The notes under the pieces were generated by a model that was given only the letters and a program-made list of their open reading frames with translations, was not told where the DNA came from and ran no database searches. A stretch of 64,000 nt of DNA from Cytobacillus solani (GTDB taxonomy: Bacteria > Bacillota > Bacilli > Bacillales > Cytobacillaceae): assembly GCF_001420595.1 (NCBI RefSeq), contig NZ_LJIX01000006.1, positions 4,120,857-4,184,856 of the forward strand, given 5' to 3'. The first letter of the stretch is position 1. Each line of letters begins with the position of its first letter. Shown piece by piece: positions 46,200 to 55,288 of the stretch. The translations under genes and the position numbers were made by a program.

Positions 46200-46985
46200 T
46201 TACGCTTCTTGGCCAACTGTTTCGTCTTCAATACCGAGCTCTTTCTTAATCCAGTCATATCCTTCTGACTCTAGGCGCTGTGCTAGTTCAGGACCGCCAG
46301 ACTTCACAATGCGTCCTTGCATCATTACGTGTACATGGTCAGGAGTAATGTAGTTTAATAAACGTTGATAGTGAGTGATAATTAAGCAGCCAAACTCTTC
46401 TCCACGCATTTCGTTAATTCCTTTTGAAACAACCTTTAATGCGTCAATATCAAGACCTGAATCAATTTCATCTAGAATAGCAATCTTTGGTTCGATCATC
46501 ATAAGCTGAAGAATCTCATTACGCTTCTTCTCCCCGCCTGAGAATCCTTCATTCAAATAGCGTTGAGCCATATCTTGATCCATCTCAAGGAAATCCATTT
46601 TGCTATCCATCTTACGGATAAATTTCATTAATGAAATTTCATTTCCTTCTTCAAGGCGGCTATTAATTGCTGAACGCAAGAAATCCGCATTTGTTACACC
46701 AGTAATTTCACTTGGGTATTGCATAGCAAGAAATAGACCAGCACGTGCACGCTCGTCAACTTCCATTTCCAATACATCTTCCCCATCTAAAGTAACACTT
46801 CCGCTTGTTACTTCATATTTAGGATGGCCCATGATAGCTGATGAAAGGGTTGACTTCCCTGTTCCATTCGGTCCCATGATCGCATGGATTTCTCCGCCCT
46901 TAATTTCAAGATTAACACCTTTTAATATTTCTTTGTCTTCAATAGAAACATGAAGATCTTTAATTGTTAATTTAGAACCTGCCAT
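46200..46985 (-). CDS. sufC: Fe-S cluster assembly ATPase SufC
   Basis: A 261-residue ABC-type ATPase that drives conformational change of SufBD. Walker A is GPNGTGKST near residue 38, the signature GFSGGEKKRNEIL near 150 and Walker B AILDEIDSGLD near 170. It is the first gene of sufCDSUB. The 459-bp gap upstream (46986-47445) holds only AT-rich DNA, a minor hairpin near 47348-47375 and the terminator of the next gene. I did not find a convincing promoter consensus. Confidence 0.97.
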   Translation of the reverse strand: MAGSKLTIKDLHVSIEDKEILKGVNLEIKGGEIHAIMGPNGTGKSTLSSAIMGHPKYEVTSGSVTLDGEDVLEMEVDERARAGLFLAMQYPSEITGVTNADFLRSAINSRLEEGNEISLMKFIRKMDSKMDFLEMDQDMAQRYLNEGFSGGEKKRNEILQLMMIEPKIAILDEIDSGLDIDALKVVSKGINEMRGEEFGCLIITHYQRLLNYITPDHVHVMMQGRIVKSGGPELAQRLESEGYDWIKKELGIEDETVGQEA

Positions 46986-47382
46986 TACTATACCTCCATC
47001 AATAAAAGAAGATTTATATTACGGCCATGCCGCAACCTTCTATTCTCATTTTATTCTCATTCCAATCTTATAACAAATGAAATCTGTTAGCAACTCTTTC
47101 AGCCCATTCACAGCATTTTTATACAAAAATAATAAAGTGCTTTAAACCTTGTGTCTTTCCTATCTTTTGCCGAAAATACAATCCTAATCATTTACCTATT
47201 TATTCTAACCATAGTACATTTTTTCATGTAATAAAATTAATTTAATTGAGAATCATCCTTTATAACTTGTCCACCTATTAAGAATACATGAATATTCAGT
47301 ATAATAATACCATAAGAGCTTTCATGCAAAAAGAAAAGCAGAAACAGCTTGCTTCGTGGTGACGAGAAGCTGAACAAATAAA

Positions 47383-47426
47383 AAAAGGAATCAGCAATAT
47401 ATATATACTGAATTCCCTTTTCCTTC
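47383..47426 (-). terminator. Terminator after the 64-codon ORF
   Basis: The stem GGAATTCAG / CTGATTCC (one bulge) is followed on the minus strand by TTTTTTTATTT. Confidence 0.7.
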
Positions 47427-47445
47427 ATTATTATATAGTGCAGCT

Positions 47446-47640
47446 TTAGGAATGAACCTTCTTTTCTAAATTAGCAATCATTTGCTGACATTTAATATGT
47501 TCTTCCTGGCGTCTTTTTTCGACCTTCATTCGAACCTCATGCTTCCTGCTGTATGTTTCATACCCTACACCATGGGCTCCGTGCATTGCCTTTTCCATAT
47601 CGCTTGTGTAATTCAACTGTAGCTGGTTAATAAAAACCAA
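47446..47640 (-). CDS. Hypothetical 64-residue protein
   Basis: A hydrophilic protein with a charged helical C-terminus (RKHEVRMKVEKRRQEEHIKC) and one Cys. The TTG start is uncertain: AAAGGA lies too close, and the next in-frame ATG (codon 15) has no ribosome binding site. A clear terminator 20 bp after the stop supports that the region is transcribed in this direction. Family not recognised. A sequence like a catabolite-response element lies about 110 bp upstream (47750-47764). Confidence 0.45.
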   Translation of the reverse strand: MVFINQLQLNYTSDMEKAMHGAHGVGYETYSRKHEVRMKVEKRRQEEHIKCQQMIANLEKKVHS

Positions 47641-47829
47641 TCCTTTCGTCTGTGCGATTTAATTTACGTTCAAATTTTAACATCTCCACTGGATGTAAGA
47701 CAATGACGAAATTAGCTGAAATTAAATGCAGAAAATTGAATTATTACCTTTAAAACGCTTTCATTTATATCATGCTTACAATACGAGCAAATTTCGCATA
47801 TATCATTCATTATTCATGTGAATAACAAA

Positions 47830-47870
47830 TGAAAAGGCAAGTGCTTGTTGTTTGCACTTGCCTTCATTCC
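47830..47870 (-). terminator. Terminator of metNPQ
   Basis: The stem AAGGCAAGTGC / GCACTTGCCTT leads into TTCATTTG on the minus strand. Confidence 0.88.
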
Positions 47871-48710
47871 TTATTGCACTGAAATAACAGCACCTTGGTA
47901 TTTTTCTTGAATAAAGTCTTGAATTTCTTTTGATTTAAGAACTTCAACTAATGTTTTGATTTCTTCTCGAGTTTTGTCTTCTGAACGAACCACCACTAAG
48001 TTAGCTGGAACAACATCACTGCCCTCAAAAGCAATTCCATCTTCTTTAATATTGATTCCACCTTCTAGCGCATAGTTTGTGTTGATGGCTACAGCGTCGC
48101 CTTCACCGCTTTCAAAAGATGAAGCCAATAATTTTGCCTCAATTAAAGTAGTGAAATCAAGATTTTTCGGATTCTCAACAATATCCTCAACACGAGCATT
48201 TGCTCCAACGCCTTCTTTTAACTTGATAACCCCTGCTTTTTCAAAAATCGGTAAAATACGGCCATGATCACTAAATGAATCACTCATAATAATCTTTGCT
48301 CCATCTGGAAGATCTTCTAGGCTATCATATTTCTTAGAATAAATCCCAATTGGCTCCTGATGAATTTCACCCACACTTACAAAGTCGAAATCTTTATTTT
48401 CTTCCATTTGCAATGCTAAATAGCCCGGTGTTTGGAAATAATTCGCATCAAGTTCCTTATCTTTTAATGTAACGTTTGGCAGCACATAGTCTGTAAACAC
48501 TTGAACTTCTAAGTCAATGCCTTTTTCAGCTAATAAAGGCTTTGCTTCTTCTAAAACTTCTGCATGCGGCACAGCAGATGCCCCAACAACTAACTTTTTA
48601 TTTCCGTCCTTACTTTCCCCGCCAGAGGATCCTTTTTCTTCACCACTGCCACAAGCAGCTAAGGATACTGTTAATAAAGCAATAATAAATAAGGCAAATA
48701 GTTTTTTCAT
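47871..48710 (-). CDS. metQ: Methionine ABC transporter binding lipoprotein MetQ
   Basis: A 279-residue lipoprotein of the NlpA family that binds methionine outside the membrane. The signal peptide ends in the lipobox LAAC near residue 18, followed by a Ser/Gly/Glu/Lys-rich linker. Conserved motifs are VVGASAVPHAEVLEEAKPLL and LDANYFQTPGYL. The start ATG 48710 follows AAAGGAG; 18 codons in frame upstream are leader. It is the third gene of metNPQ, 16 bp after metP. Confidence 0.95.
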   Translation of the reverse strand: MKKLFALFIIALLTVSLAACGSGEEKGSSGGESKDGNKKLVVGASAVPHAEVLEEAKPLLAEKGIDLEVQVFTDYVLPNVTLKDKELDANYFQTPGYLALQMEENKDFDFVSVGEIHQEPIGIYSKKYDSLEDLPDGAKIIMSDSFSDHGRILPIFEKAGVIKLKEGVGANARVEDIVENPKNLDFTTLIEAKLLASSFESGEGDAVAINTNYALEGGINIKEDGIAFEGSDVVPANLVVVRSEDKTREEIKTLVEVLKSKEIQDFIQEKYQGAVISVQ

Positions 48711-48726
48711 TTGTTCTTCTCCTTTG

Positions 48727-49392
48727 TTATCGTTTGTCTGTGATTTTTGTAAAATAATCGCCAATAAATTGAATGATGAAGACTATTATTAAGATAGCAA
48801 CAGTGGCAGTCGCTGTTACGATAGAGTTATTTCGCTGGAAACCTTCTAGATATGCAAAGTGTCCGAGTCCCCCTGCACCGATTACCCCCGCCATTGCTGT
48901 AAAACCAACTAATGAAATGGCTGTTACGGTTATACCTGAAATTAAAGCTGGCATTGATTCTGGGATTAATACCTTGAAGATAACATGCCCGTTATTTGCA
49001 CCCATTGATTGTGAAGCTTCTATAACTCCCCTATCTATCTCCCGAAGTGCGATTTCAACCATTCTTGCATAAAAAGGGGCTGCCCCGATGATAAGAGCAG
49101 GCAATGCTGCATTTGCCCCAAGCATCGTACCAACAAGAATTTTTGTAAAAGGAATAAGCAAGACAATCAATATGATAAAGGGAATGGAGCGGAAAACATT
49201 CACAATAACTGAAATAATGGAGTTAACCAATTTATTCTCCCACATATTCCCTTTAGCAGTTAAAAACAACAGCAGCCCAAGCAATAAACCGATAAGAAAA
49301 GTAGCAATGACTGAGATAGATGTCATATAAATGGTTTCTTTCATTGCTAAAATTAATTTTTCCCATTTAATTAATTCGAGAAAGTTATCCAT
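48727..49392 (-). CDS. metP: Methionine ABC transporter permease MetP
   Basis: A 221-residue permease with five hydrophobic segments. The ATPase-contact EAA-like loop is VIEASQSMGANNGHVIFKVL near residue 130. N-terminal start at ATG 49392, for which GAGGTG inside the last metN codons serves as ribosome binding site. It overlaps metN by 8 bp. It imports methionine together with MetN and MetQ. Confidence 0.95.
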   Translation of the reverse strand: MDNFLELIKWEKLILAMKETIYMTSISVIATFLIGLLLGLLLFLTAKGNMWENKLVNSIISVIVNVFRSIPFIILIVLLIPFTKILVGTMLGANAALPALIIGAAPFYARMVEIALREIDRGVIEASQSMGANNGHVIFKVLIPESMPALISGITVTAISLVGFTAMAGVIGAGGLGHFAYLEGFQRNNSIVTATATVAILIIVFIIQFIGDYFTKITDKR

Positions 49393-50416
49393 TTGCAATC
49401 ACCTCTACACCTACTTGATGTGTGTTAATAAATGCGATTGCTTTCTCTACTTCGCCTTTGGGTCCATCAAGATGAATAAATAGTGTTCCATAAGATCCAT
49501 TTTGAGTATACGAAATCTTCCCTTGTAATATATTAACGGTTATTTCATGTTTTCTGATTAACTCAGTGATTAGCGGCTGATCAGCTGTTTCACCTACAAA
49601 TGACAGCTGTACAACCTTCCCTTCAGGATATTTTTCATGTAAATGCCGAGTAGTTTCTTTTGTTTCCTCCGGTTCCGTCACCTGTTGAACAAAACGCTTT
49701 GTAATTTCTTCTTGCGGGTTTTTAAACACATCCAGTACCGGCCCCATTTCAACTACTTTTCCGTCTTCCATTACCGCAACTCTATGACAGATTTTACGGA
49801 TAACATGCATTTCGTGTGTAATTAGGACTATCGTTAACCCAAGACGCCTATTAATATCTACGAGTAAATCAAGTATGGCATCTGTTGTTTGCGGGTCTAG
49901 CGCGGAGGTAGCTTCATCGCATAAAAGTACTTTCGGATTATTCGCAAGTGCTCTTGCAATTCCGACTCTTTGTTTTTGTCCTCCGCTTAATTGTGAGGGA
50001 TACGCATCCTCTCTTCCTTCGAGACCAACAAGCTTAATTAATTCGTCGACACGTTTCGCTCTTTCCCTCTTTGACACACCTGCGATTTCAAGCGGAAACG
50101 AAATGTTCTGTCTGACTGTCCTTGACCATAGCAGATTGAAATGCTGAAAGATCATGCTGATTTCTTGCCGTGCCTTTCTTAGCTTGCTACCCTTAATTTT
50201 AGATACTTCATTATTTGCGACAACCACTGTTCCCTCGGTCGGCAGTTCAAGACCATTTAACATTCGGATTAACGTGCTTTTTCCTGCTCCGCTATAGCCA
50301 ATGACACCGAAGATCTCTCCCTCGTTAATCTCAAGATTAACATTATCTACAGCTTTTACCTGACCTTTTTGGGAAGGGTATATTTTTTGTACCTTTTTGA
50401 TTGAAATCATCGTCAT
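49385..50416 (-). CDS. metN: Methionine ABC transporter ATPase MetN
   Basis: A 343-residue ATPase. Walker A is GYSGAGKSTL near residue 38, the signature LSGGQKQRVGIARAL near 140 and Walker B VLLCDEATSALDPQT near 162. The C-terminal NIL domain (about 265-340) binds methionine and gives trans-inhibition in relatives. The start at 50416 has GAGGGTG 6 nt upstream. It is the first gene of metNPQ and is preceded by a SAM riboswitch. Confidence 0.96.
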   Translation of the reverse strand: MTMISIKKVQKIYPSQKGQVKAVDNVNLEINEGEIFGVIGYSGAGKSTLIRMLNGLELPTEGTVVVANNEVSKIKGSKLRKARQEISMIFQHFNLLWSRTVRQNISFPLEIAGVSKRERAKRVDELIKLVGLEGREDAYPSQLSGGQKQRVGIARALANNPKVLLCDEATSALDPQTTDAILDLLVDINRRLGLTIVLITHEMHVIRKICHRVAVMEDGKVVEMGPVLDVFKNPQEEITKRFVQQVTEPEETKETTRHLHEKYPEGKVVQLSFVGETADQPLITELIRKHEITVNILQGKISYTQNGSYGTLFIHLDGPKGEVEKAIAFINTHQVGVEVIANG

Positions 50417-50507
50417 GCTGCACACCCTCTTTAAATCCAATTTTGCTTATCACTTTTAAAAGCCTTAATATATATGCGCTCATTCTAGTATTTTTCTTTT
50501 GGAAAAG

Positions 50508-50672
50508 AAAAATGCCTTTCTGACAATGAGCAGAAAGGCATAAAATAATTATTGTCCTTTCTCTCATCTCCCAAAGCAAGCTTTGCTTTGTGTGAATTGG
50601 CACCATTTCATTTTCATGACGGTTGCCGGGCTTCAAAGGGCACTTCCCTCCACCTCTCTTGATAAGAGCGTA
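50508..50672 (-). promoter_or_regulatory. SAM-I riboswitch (S-box) of metNPQ
   Basis: On the minus strand CTTATCAAGAGAGGTGGAGG opens the aptamer and GAAGCCCGGCAACC follows, the S-box core. The expression platform ends in the stem ATGCCTTTCTG / CAGAAAGGCAT with TTTTTCTTTTC. High S-adenosylmethionine stops transcription. An apparent ORF across it is an artefact. Confidence 0.97.
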
Positions 50673-50726
50673 ACATCTATATTCAATTAACACTTTAAAT
50701 TAGTAGTGATTACATTTACGAAAATT

Positions 50727-50756
50727 ATCGTATCACGGATTTATTGAGGGTGTCAA
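50727..50756 (-). promoter_or_regulatory. Sigma-A promoter of metNPQ
   Basis: TTGACA (50751-50756) and TACGAT (50727-50732) are 18 bp apart, about 55 bp before the riboswitch. Confidence 0.75.
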
Positions 50757-50833
50757 CGATTTAAATTATAATTTAGTATTTTTAAAAGATAGTATTTTTA
50801 TCCAACTTTCAAAAAACTAAGATATGTCAAAGC

Positions 50834-52150
50834 TTATGCCTTAGAAGTTAACGATGTAATCCCTGTTGCAGACTCAATGGCTTGCTCTAAGTCATCAATT
50901 AAATCCTCTGCATTTTCAATTCCAACCGAAATACGAATTAAATCCTCTGGTACACCTGCAGCTTTTAACCCTTGTTCATCTAATTGCTGATGTGTCGTGC
51001 TGGCTGGATGAATGATCAAACTCTTAGCATCTCCTACATTTGCTACATGAGCCCATAGCTCCAAATTATTTATTAAACTCGCTCCAGCTTTTCTTCCTCC
51101 GGATATACCAAAGACCACAACAGAGCCAGCACCTTTAGGCAGATACTTATCTGCTAACGGTTTATCAGGGTGATTTTCACTTCCAGGATATAGAATCCAA
51201 TTAATAGCAGGATGTGCCTCTAAATATTCTATGATTCTTTTCGTATTTGCTATATGCTCTTTCATTCGCACATGCAGCGTTTCTAATCCAAGTGTAAATT
51301 GGAATGCATTCTGCGGACTCAATGCAGGTCCTAAATCCCTCAGCAGCTGAACCCTAGCTTTTGTAATGTACGCAACCGGTCCAAGTGCCTCGCTATAAAC
51401 AAGATCATGATAACTGGAATCCGGTTCTGTAAATCCAGGGAATTTTGGTGAATTCCAATCGAATTTACCGCCATCTACAATAATTCCTCCCAATGTCGTC
51501 CCATTACCTAACAGCCATTTTGTAGCGGAGTGAATGACAATATCTGCTCCATGTTCAATTGGTCTGCAAAGATATGGAGTGGCAAATGTATTGTCAATTA
51601 GAAGAGGAATCCCATTCTCATGAGCAATCTCAGCTACTTTTTCAATATCAAGCACTTTTAGACTTGGGTTGCCGATCGTTTCTGCGAAAACCGCTTTCGT
51701 TTTTTCTGTTATCGCTTCTCTGAAGTTTTCTGGATTTTCTGGATCGACTAGCTTTACATGTATTCCGTATTTTGGAAGAGTTACAGCAAAGAGATTGTAG
51801 GTTCCTCCATACAGGTTAGATGCTGCAACAATCTCATCGCCTGCCTGAGCAAGGTTAAGAATTGCTAACGTAATTGCCGCCATCCCACTTGAAACGGCTA
51901 GTGCACCTACACCGCCTTCTAACAAAGCAACTCTCTCTTCAAATACGGTTACTGTTGGATTATGAATCCTCGTATAAATATATCCGGATTCCTTTAACCC
52001 AAAAAGATTTGCTGCATGCTCAGTATTTTTAAATTGGTAAGCATTGTTTTGATAGATTGGTACAGCCCTTGCACCTGTTACAGGATCAGGCTGTAACCCG
52101 CCATGTACACCAATTGTTTCCAAACGATAGTTTCTTTGTTTTCCACTCAT
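50834..52150 (-). CDS. metY: O-acetylhomoserine sulphhydrylase (MetY-like)
   Basis: A PLP enzyme of the Cys/Met metabolism family, 438 residues. It converts O-acetylhomoserine and sulphide to homocysteine. The PLP lysine is in HSATKWLLGNGTTLGG near residue 210. AVSSGMAAITLA and YTRIHNPTV are family motifs. The larger size relative to MetB/MetC (about 380) and the N-terminal RLETIGVHGGLQPDP fit MetY. It has its own SAM riboswitch and promoter, and no clear terminator. Confidence 0.93.
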   Translation of the reverse strand: MSGKQRNYRLETIGVHGGLQPDPVTGARAVPIYQNNAYQFKNTEHAANLFGLKESGYIYTRIHNPTVTVFEERVALLEGGVGALAVSSGMAAITLAILNLAQAGDEIVAASNLYGGTYNLFAVTLPKYGIHVKLVDPENPENFREAITEKTKAVFAETIGNPSLKVLDIEKVAEIAHENGIPLLIDNTFATPYLCRPIEHGADIVIHSATKWLLGNGTTLGGIIVDGGKFDWNSPKFPGFTEPDSSYHDLVYSEALGPVAYITKARVQLLRDLGPALSPQNAFQFTLGLETLHVRMKEHIANTKRIIEYLEAHPAINWILYPGSENHPDKPLADKYLPKGAGSVVVFGISGGRKAGASLINNLELWAHVANVGDAKSLIIHPASTTHQQLDEQGLKAAGVPEDLIRISVGIENAEDLIDDLEQAIESATGITSLTSKA

Positions 52151-52256
52151 TTTTCATCTCTCCTTTTTTATGTGCATGAAGGTCAGGCATTATCCTCTGA
52201 TATGCAATCACAATAGAATCACTGACTTAAAAGACAACAACCCCATTTAAAAGAAG

Positions 52257-52408
52257 AGCTGAAAAAAACCCTCTTCACAAGAAGAGGGTTGATATCATCT
52301 CTTCTTATCTTCCAGAGCAATCATGCTCTGCTGGAATTAGCACCGTGTAAATTACCGGTTGCCGGGCTTCGTCGGGCCAGTCCCTCCGCCTCTCTTGATA
52401 AGAATATT
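52257..52408 (-). promoter_or_regulatory. SAM-I riboswitch (S-box) of metY
   Basis: CTTATCAAGAGAGGCGGAGG and GAAGCCCGGCAACC form the aptamer core on the minus strand. The terminator stem CCCTCTTC / GAAGAGGG is followed by TTTTTTTC. Confidence 0.97.
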
Positions 52409-52437
52409 CAGTTTTTTCAGTCAGTTAATTAATTCCA

Positions 52438-52467
52438 ATAATAACATATTGATAATTTAAAGGTCAA
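52438..52467 (-). promoter_or_regulatory. Sigma-A promoter of metY
   Basis: TTGACC (52462-52467) and TATTAT (52438-52443) are 18 bp apart, immediately upstream of the riboswitch. Confidence 0.7.
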
Positions 52468-52492
52468 GTGGAATTTTGAATTTATTTATAAC

Positions 52493-52831
52493 TTAACTTA
52501 CACGCTGCTTTGAAAGAAGAAATAATGATTCTAGAAAGAGGAGTCTTCTGAAAGTAGAATCTACAAGTATATTTTTCGCTCGTATTGCACTTCTTAATTT
52601 TTCATTTCCCATTAAGATCGAGCAAATCCTCTCCTCCGTGCCAGTAATAAGTACATCATAAGTATCAGTAGGTTCAGGAGTGCAAATTTTCACATCCCCA
52701 TTCTGAAATCGAATACATAGGATTTTATCCTTTGTCCGAATACATAAAGTGAACGTAACACCCTTTAAAAACACAGCTAAATGCCCTTTTGTTTTTACCT
52801 CATGAATAAATGCAGCAGTCACTTCCTTCAT
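52493..52831 (-). CDS. yusD: SCP2-like domain protein YusD
   Basis: A 112-residue protein resembling the SCP2 sterol-carrier domain. Segments FLKGVTFTLCIRTKDKILCI and YDVLITGTEERICSILMGNE fit the lipid-binding fold, in a reduced form. Its ligand is unknown. I start at ATG 52831, where GGGGTG precedes it; the ATG 14 codons earlier has no ribosome binding site. It occupies the position of B. subtilis yusD after the met genes. Confidence 0.7.
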   Translation of the reverse strand: MKEVTAAFIHEVKTKGHLAVFLKGVTFTLCIRTKDKILCIRFQNGDVKICTPEPTDTYDVLITGTEERICSILMGNEKLRSAIRAKNILVDSTFRRLLFLESLFLLSKQRVS

Positions 52832-52981
52832 GCCCTCACCCCAGGTTAAACGGATAGACAGCAGGCTTTTCATCCATTTGTCTTACAATACTATTTCTTC
52901 CATTCACTAAAGATTCCTGCATGATTCGTTCGACATTAACTATGGAACATTTCCTGAGAAATATGTCATTTAATTTATTTT

Positions 52982-54253
52982 TCAGACCGTTTTTGCCACT
53001 TTAACAGCTGAGTTTGTCTTATTATAGTTTCGAAAGACGATAAAGAAGTACACAGATCCTACCAAGTATAAAGAGGCAGTAATAGTAAATACGACTGCAT
53101 ACCCCCAGTATGCACCGTATTTTATGACAATCCCCGTGGATACAGGTCCCATGATGGCCCATCCTAAATTAAAAACCATCTGGTTAACCGAATTTGCCAA
53201 CCCCTTCATCGAATCTCCAACCTTCGACATCATTAGTGACATTTGAATTGGATTTCCAGCATTCATAAGGGCTTGCCGGAATAAAAAGCCGATTGCTGCC
53301 AGCCAAAGACTTTCCGTATATGCTGTCATTAGCAGAAACGGCAAGGAGGATAGTTGAAGGATAACAACCGCCTTCACTTCACCAAACTTCCTAACAACCA
53401 TTGGTCCAATAATCATTGCAATTGCCGTTGCCGCTTGGCCCATTGAAATGATCAAGCCGATTGCTGAATTAGAAGCTGAAAAACGATCAGCAAAATATAA
53501 ATTTAAATATGGAATGACTAATCCGGCACCGACACCAATTAACAGCTGCGCGAATGCAAATAGAAAGATAATTTTCACATGCTCATTTTTATTAAAAATG
53601 GGTTTTACTGAAACGGTTTTCTTGTCCCTTCTGTTCTTTCTCGGATCACGTTGTTCATTAAATTTTGTAACTGGAATAATGCCTATTAGGAAGATAATGC
53701 TTCCAATCAGCAGGGTAAAACGAATACTATTTAATTCTGTTGTCATTATGGAAAATAAATCAGTTAATATGCCGCCGCCTAAGTTTCCAATGACATTTGC
53801 CCCTGTCATGACAGCAAAATGAATACTAAATAAATGAACCCTTTGTTCAGGCTTTGAATTTTCTGCTAGCCAAGGAATCCCCGAAACCTGAAAGAAAGCA
53901 GTCGCCAAGCCAGTTGCAAAAGCAGCTAGTACTAATAAGGATTGAGCTTCGATTACACTTCTAGATAGTAAGACAAGTCCGGTTGCTGCAGCCCCATATA
54001 GCATCGCTTTTCTTCTTCCAATTCGATCACTGAAGACACCTGCCGGTACGAGTGCGATAGCTGTCGCAAGCGCGGTCATCGATATCACTTGCCCGTTAAT
54101 TTGCTCATTATAGCCTAATTCCCTGATATAGAAATTATAAATAACCATAAAGATGCCAAAGCCGATTTGCGTAAAGATATTTGCCATAAACGCTAGCCGA
54201 ATATTGCGATTATACCCTTTAATTTGGCTGGCCCATTCTTGATAAAACGCCAT
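52982..54253 (-). CDS. MFS transporter, substrate unknown
   Basis: A 423-residue major facilitator superfamily protein with 12 predicted membrane segments. The loop 2-3 motif is GVFSDRIGRRKAMLYG near residue 65. A basic central loop (NEQRDPRKNRRDKKTVSV) separates the two halves. The substrate cannot be inferred. The ATG at 54253 follows AGGTG at good spacing; ten codons upstream in frame are leader. It interrupts the yusD-yusE order known from B. subtilis, so it may be an insertion here. Own gene, with the yusE terminator upstream. Confidence 0.85.
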   Translation of the reverse strand: MAFYQEWASQIKGYNRNIRLAFMANIFTQIGFGIFMVIYNFYIRELGYNEQINGQVISMTALATAIALVPAGVFSDRIGRRKAMLYGAAATGLVLLSRSVIEAQSLLVLAAFATGLATAFFQVSGIPWLAENSKPEQRVHLFSIHFAVMTGANVIGNLGGGILTDLFSIMTTELNSIRFTLLIGSIIFLIGIIPVTKFNEQRDPRKNRRDKKTVSVKPIFNKNEHVKIIFLFAFAQLLIGVGAGLVIPYLNLYFADRFSASNSAIGLIISMGQAATAIAMIIGPMVVRKFGEVKAVVILQLSSLPFLLMTAYTESLWLAAIGFLFRQALMNAGNPIQMSLMMSKVGDSMKGLANSVNQMVFNLGWAIMGPVSTGIVIKYGAYWGYAVVFTITASLYLVGSVYFFIVFRNYNKTNSAVKVAKTV

Positions 54254-54348
54254 TTTCACACCTGCTCCACCAATATTTCGCATCCCTAAATATAATAATC
54301 CCTCAAGGAAGGTTTTGTAAATATATTAGTTCGAGAATTTCGAAAATA

Positions 54349-54386
54349 AAAAAAAGAGTTAGGTGTTTGCCACCTAACTCTTTTAG
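54349..54386 (-). terminator. Terminator of yusE
   Basis: The stem AAAGAGTTAGGTG / CACCTAACTCTTT leads into a T-run on the minus strand. It overlaps the last yusE codons. Confidence 0.88.
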
Positions 54387-54691
54387 ATCAAGCTCTTTAT
54401 TTTGTTTAATAAATATGGAACCGACTGAAAAGCATACACTTTTTCTTCAAGCATTCCTTTTTTAAAAATAAGCAAGCATGGAACGCTTTCGATCTCCCAC
54501 TTTTCGGCTACATCTGGCATATAATTTAAATCCGTTTTTCCAATTGGGAGATTTGGCAAAAGCTCCTTTATTACCGTCATCATTTTCCCTGCCACCTGGC
54601 AGGTTCCACATAATGGAGTGTATAAGTAAATCAAGCTTACCTGATCTCCTGCTAATGCCTCACTTATCATTTTCCGTGACCATTCCTGCAA
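54383..54691 (-). CDS. yusE: Thioredoxin-like protein YusE
   Basis: A 102-residue thioredoxin-fold protein. The active site is PLCGTCQVA (CGTC instead of CGPC) near residue 30. The cis-Pro loop reads ESVPCLLIFKKG near residue 72. It is probably a cytoplasmic thiol-disulphide reductant with an unidentified partner. The TTG start has AGAGGATG 9 nt upstream. It lies 6 bp downstream of yusF and is probably co-transcribed with it. Confidence 0.85.
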   Translation of the reverse strand: MQEWSRKMISEALAGDQVSLIYLYTPLCGTCQVAGKMMTVIKELLPNLPIGKTDLNYMPDVAEKWEIESVPCLLIFKKGMLEEKVYAFQSVPYLLNKIKSLI

Positions 54692-54697
54692 AACAAA

Positions 54698-55054
54698 TCA
54701 TCCTCTATCTAAAAACTCCATATTTACATCAATATTGGCACCCAATAACACAGTTGCTAAATGGTGCTCAGGTGCGGTTGCTACTTCCCGATACATCCGG
54801 TCAATATACAGATGCTCAGCTTCCGGAAATTCTCTTTTAAATTGTTTCCGAAGCTTTTCACCTGCATCATCTGCATCAACCAAAATAAATACATCCTTAT
54901 CAAGCAGCATTTCAATTAACTCATCAAGCTTAGTCAGGCTGATGGTTCCATTTGTACAAATAATCTCGACAGGCTCACTTACGATTGCTTTCACCTTTCT
55001 TTTATCCGAAGTACCCTCTACAATAATAACCTTCTCTGGAAATGTTTCATTCAT
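54698..55054 (-). CDS. yusF: Toprim-domain protein YusF
   Basis: A 118-residue stand-alone Toprim domain related to RNase M5. The catalytic Glu is in VIIVEGTSDKRKV near residue 13 and the DxD motif is LVDADDAGEKLRK near residue 57. Role in nucleic-acid cleavage is likely but unproven. I prefer ATG 55054 because AGGTG lies 6 nt upstream; earlier GTG and ATG codons overlap it. It is followed closely by yusE. Confidence 0.85.
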   Translation of the reverse strand: MNETFPEKVIIVEGTSDKRKVKAIVSEPVEIICTNGTISLTKLDELIEMLLDKDVFILVDADDAGEKLRKQFKREFPEAEHLYIDRMYREVATAPEHHLATVLLGANIDVNMEFLDRG

Positions 55055-55288
55055 ATTCATCACCTGAACCTGAGTTGGAGTTTTGGGATAAGCCTAATAT
55101 GTTAGAAAGCAAAATCCAATTGATATGTGTAACTTTATCATACCATATTCAATATTCGAGATAATGGTGTTCAACTCCTGCTAAGTAAAAATACTATAGT
55201 AAATAGGCTTACTCTTATTCATCCATTATATCCATTCATCTCAGCTAAATAAAATAAATAAACAGCGGAAACGTTCCCGCTGTTCATA

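Noticed and set aside
47237-47428. 63-codon minus-strand frame upstream of sufC
   Set aside because: It starts inside the terminator of the 64-codon ORF, is very Ser/Phe-rich and lacks a ribosome binding site.
50343-50693. 116-codon minus-strand frame
   Set aside because: It is a translation of the metN SAM riboswitch and its terminator.
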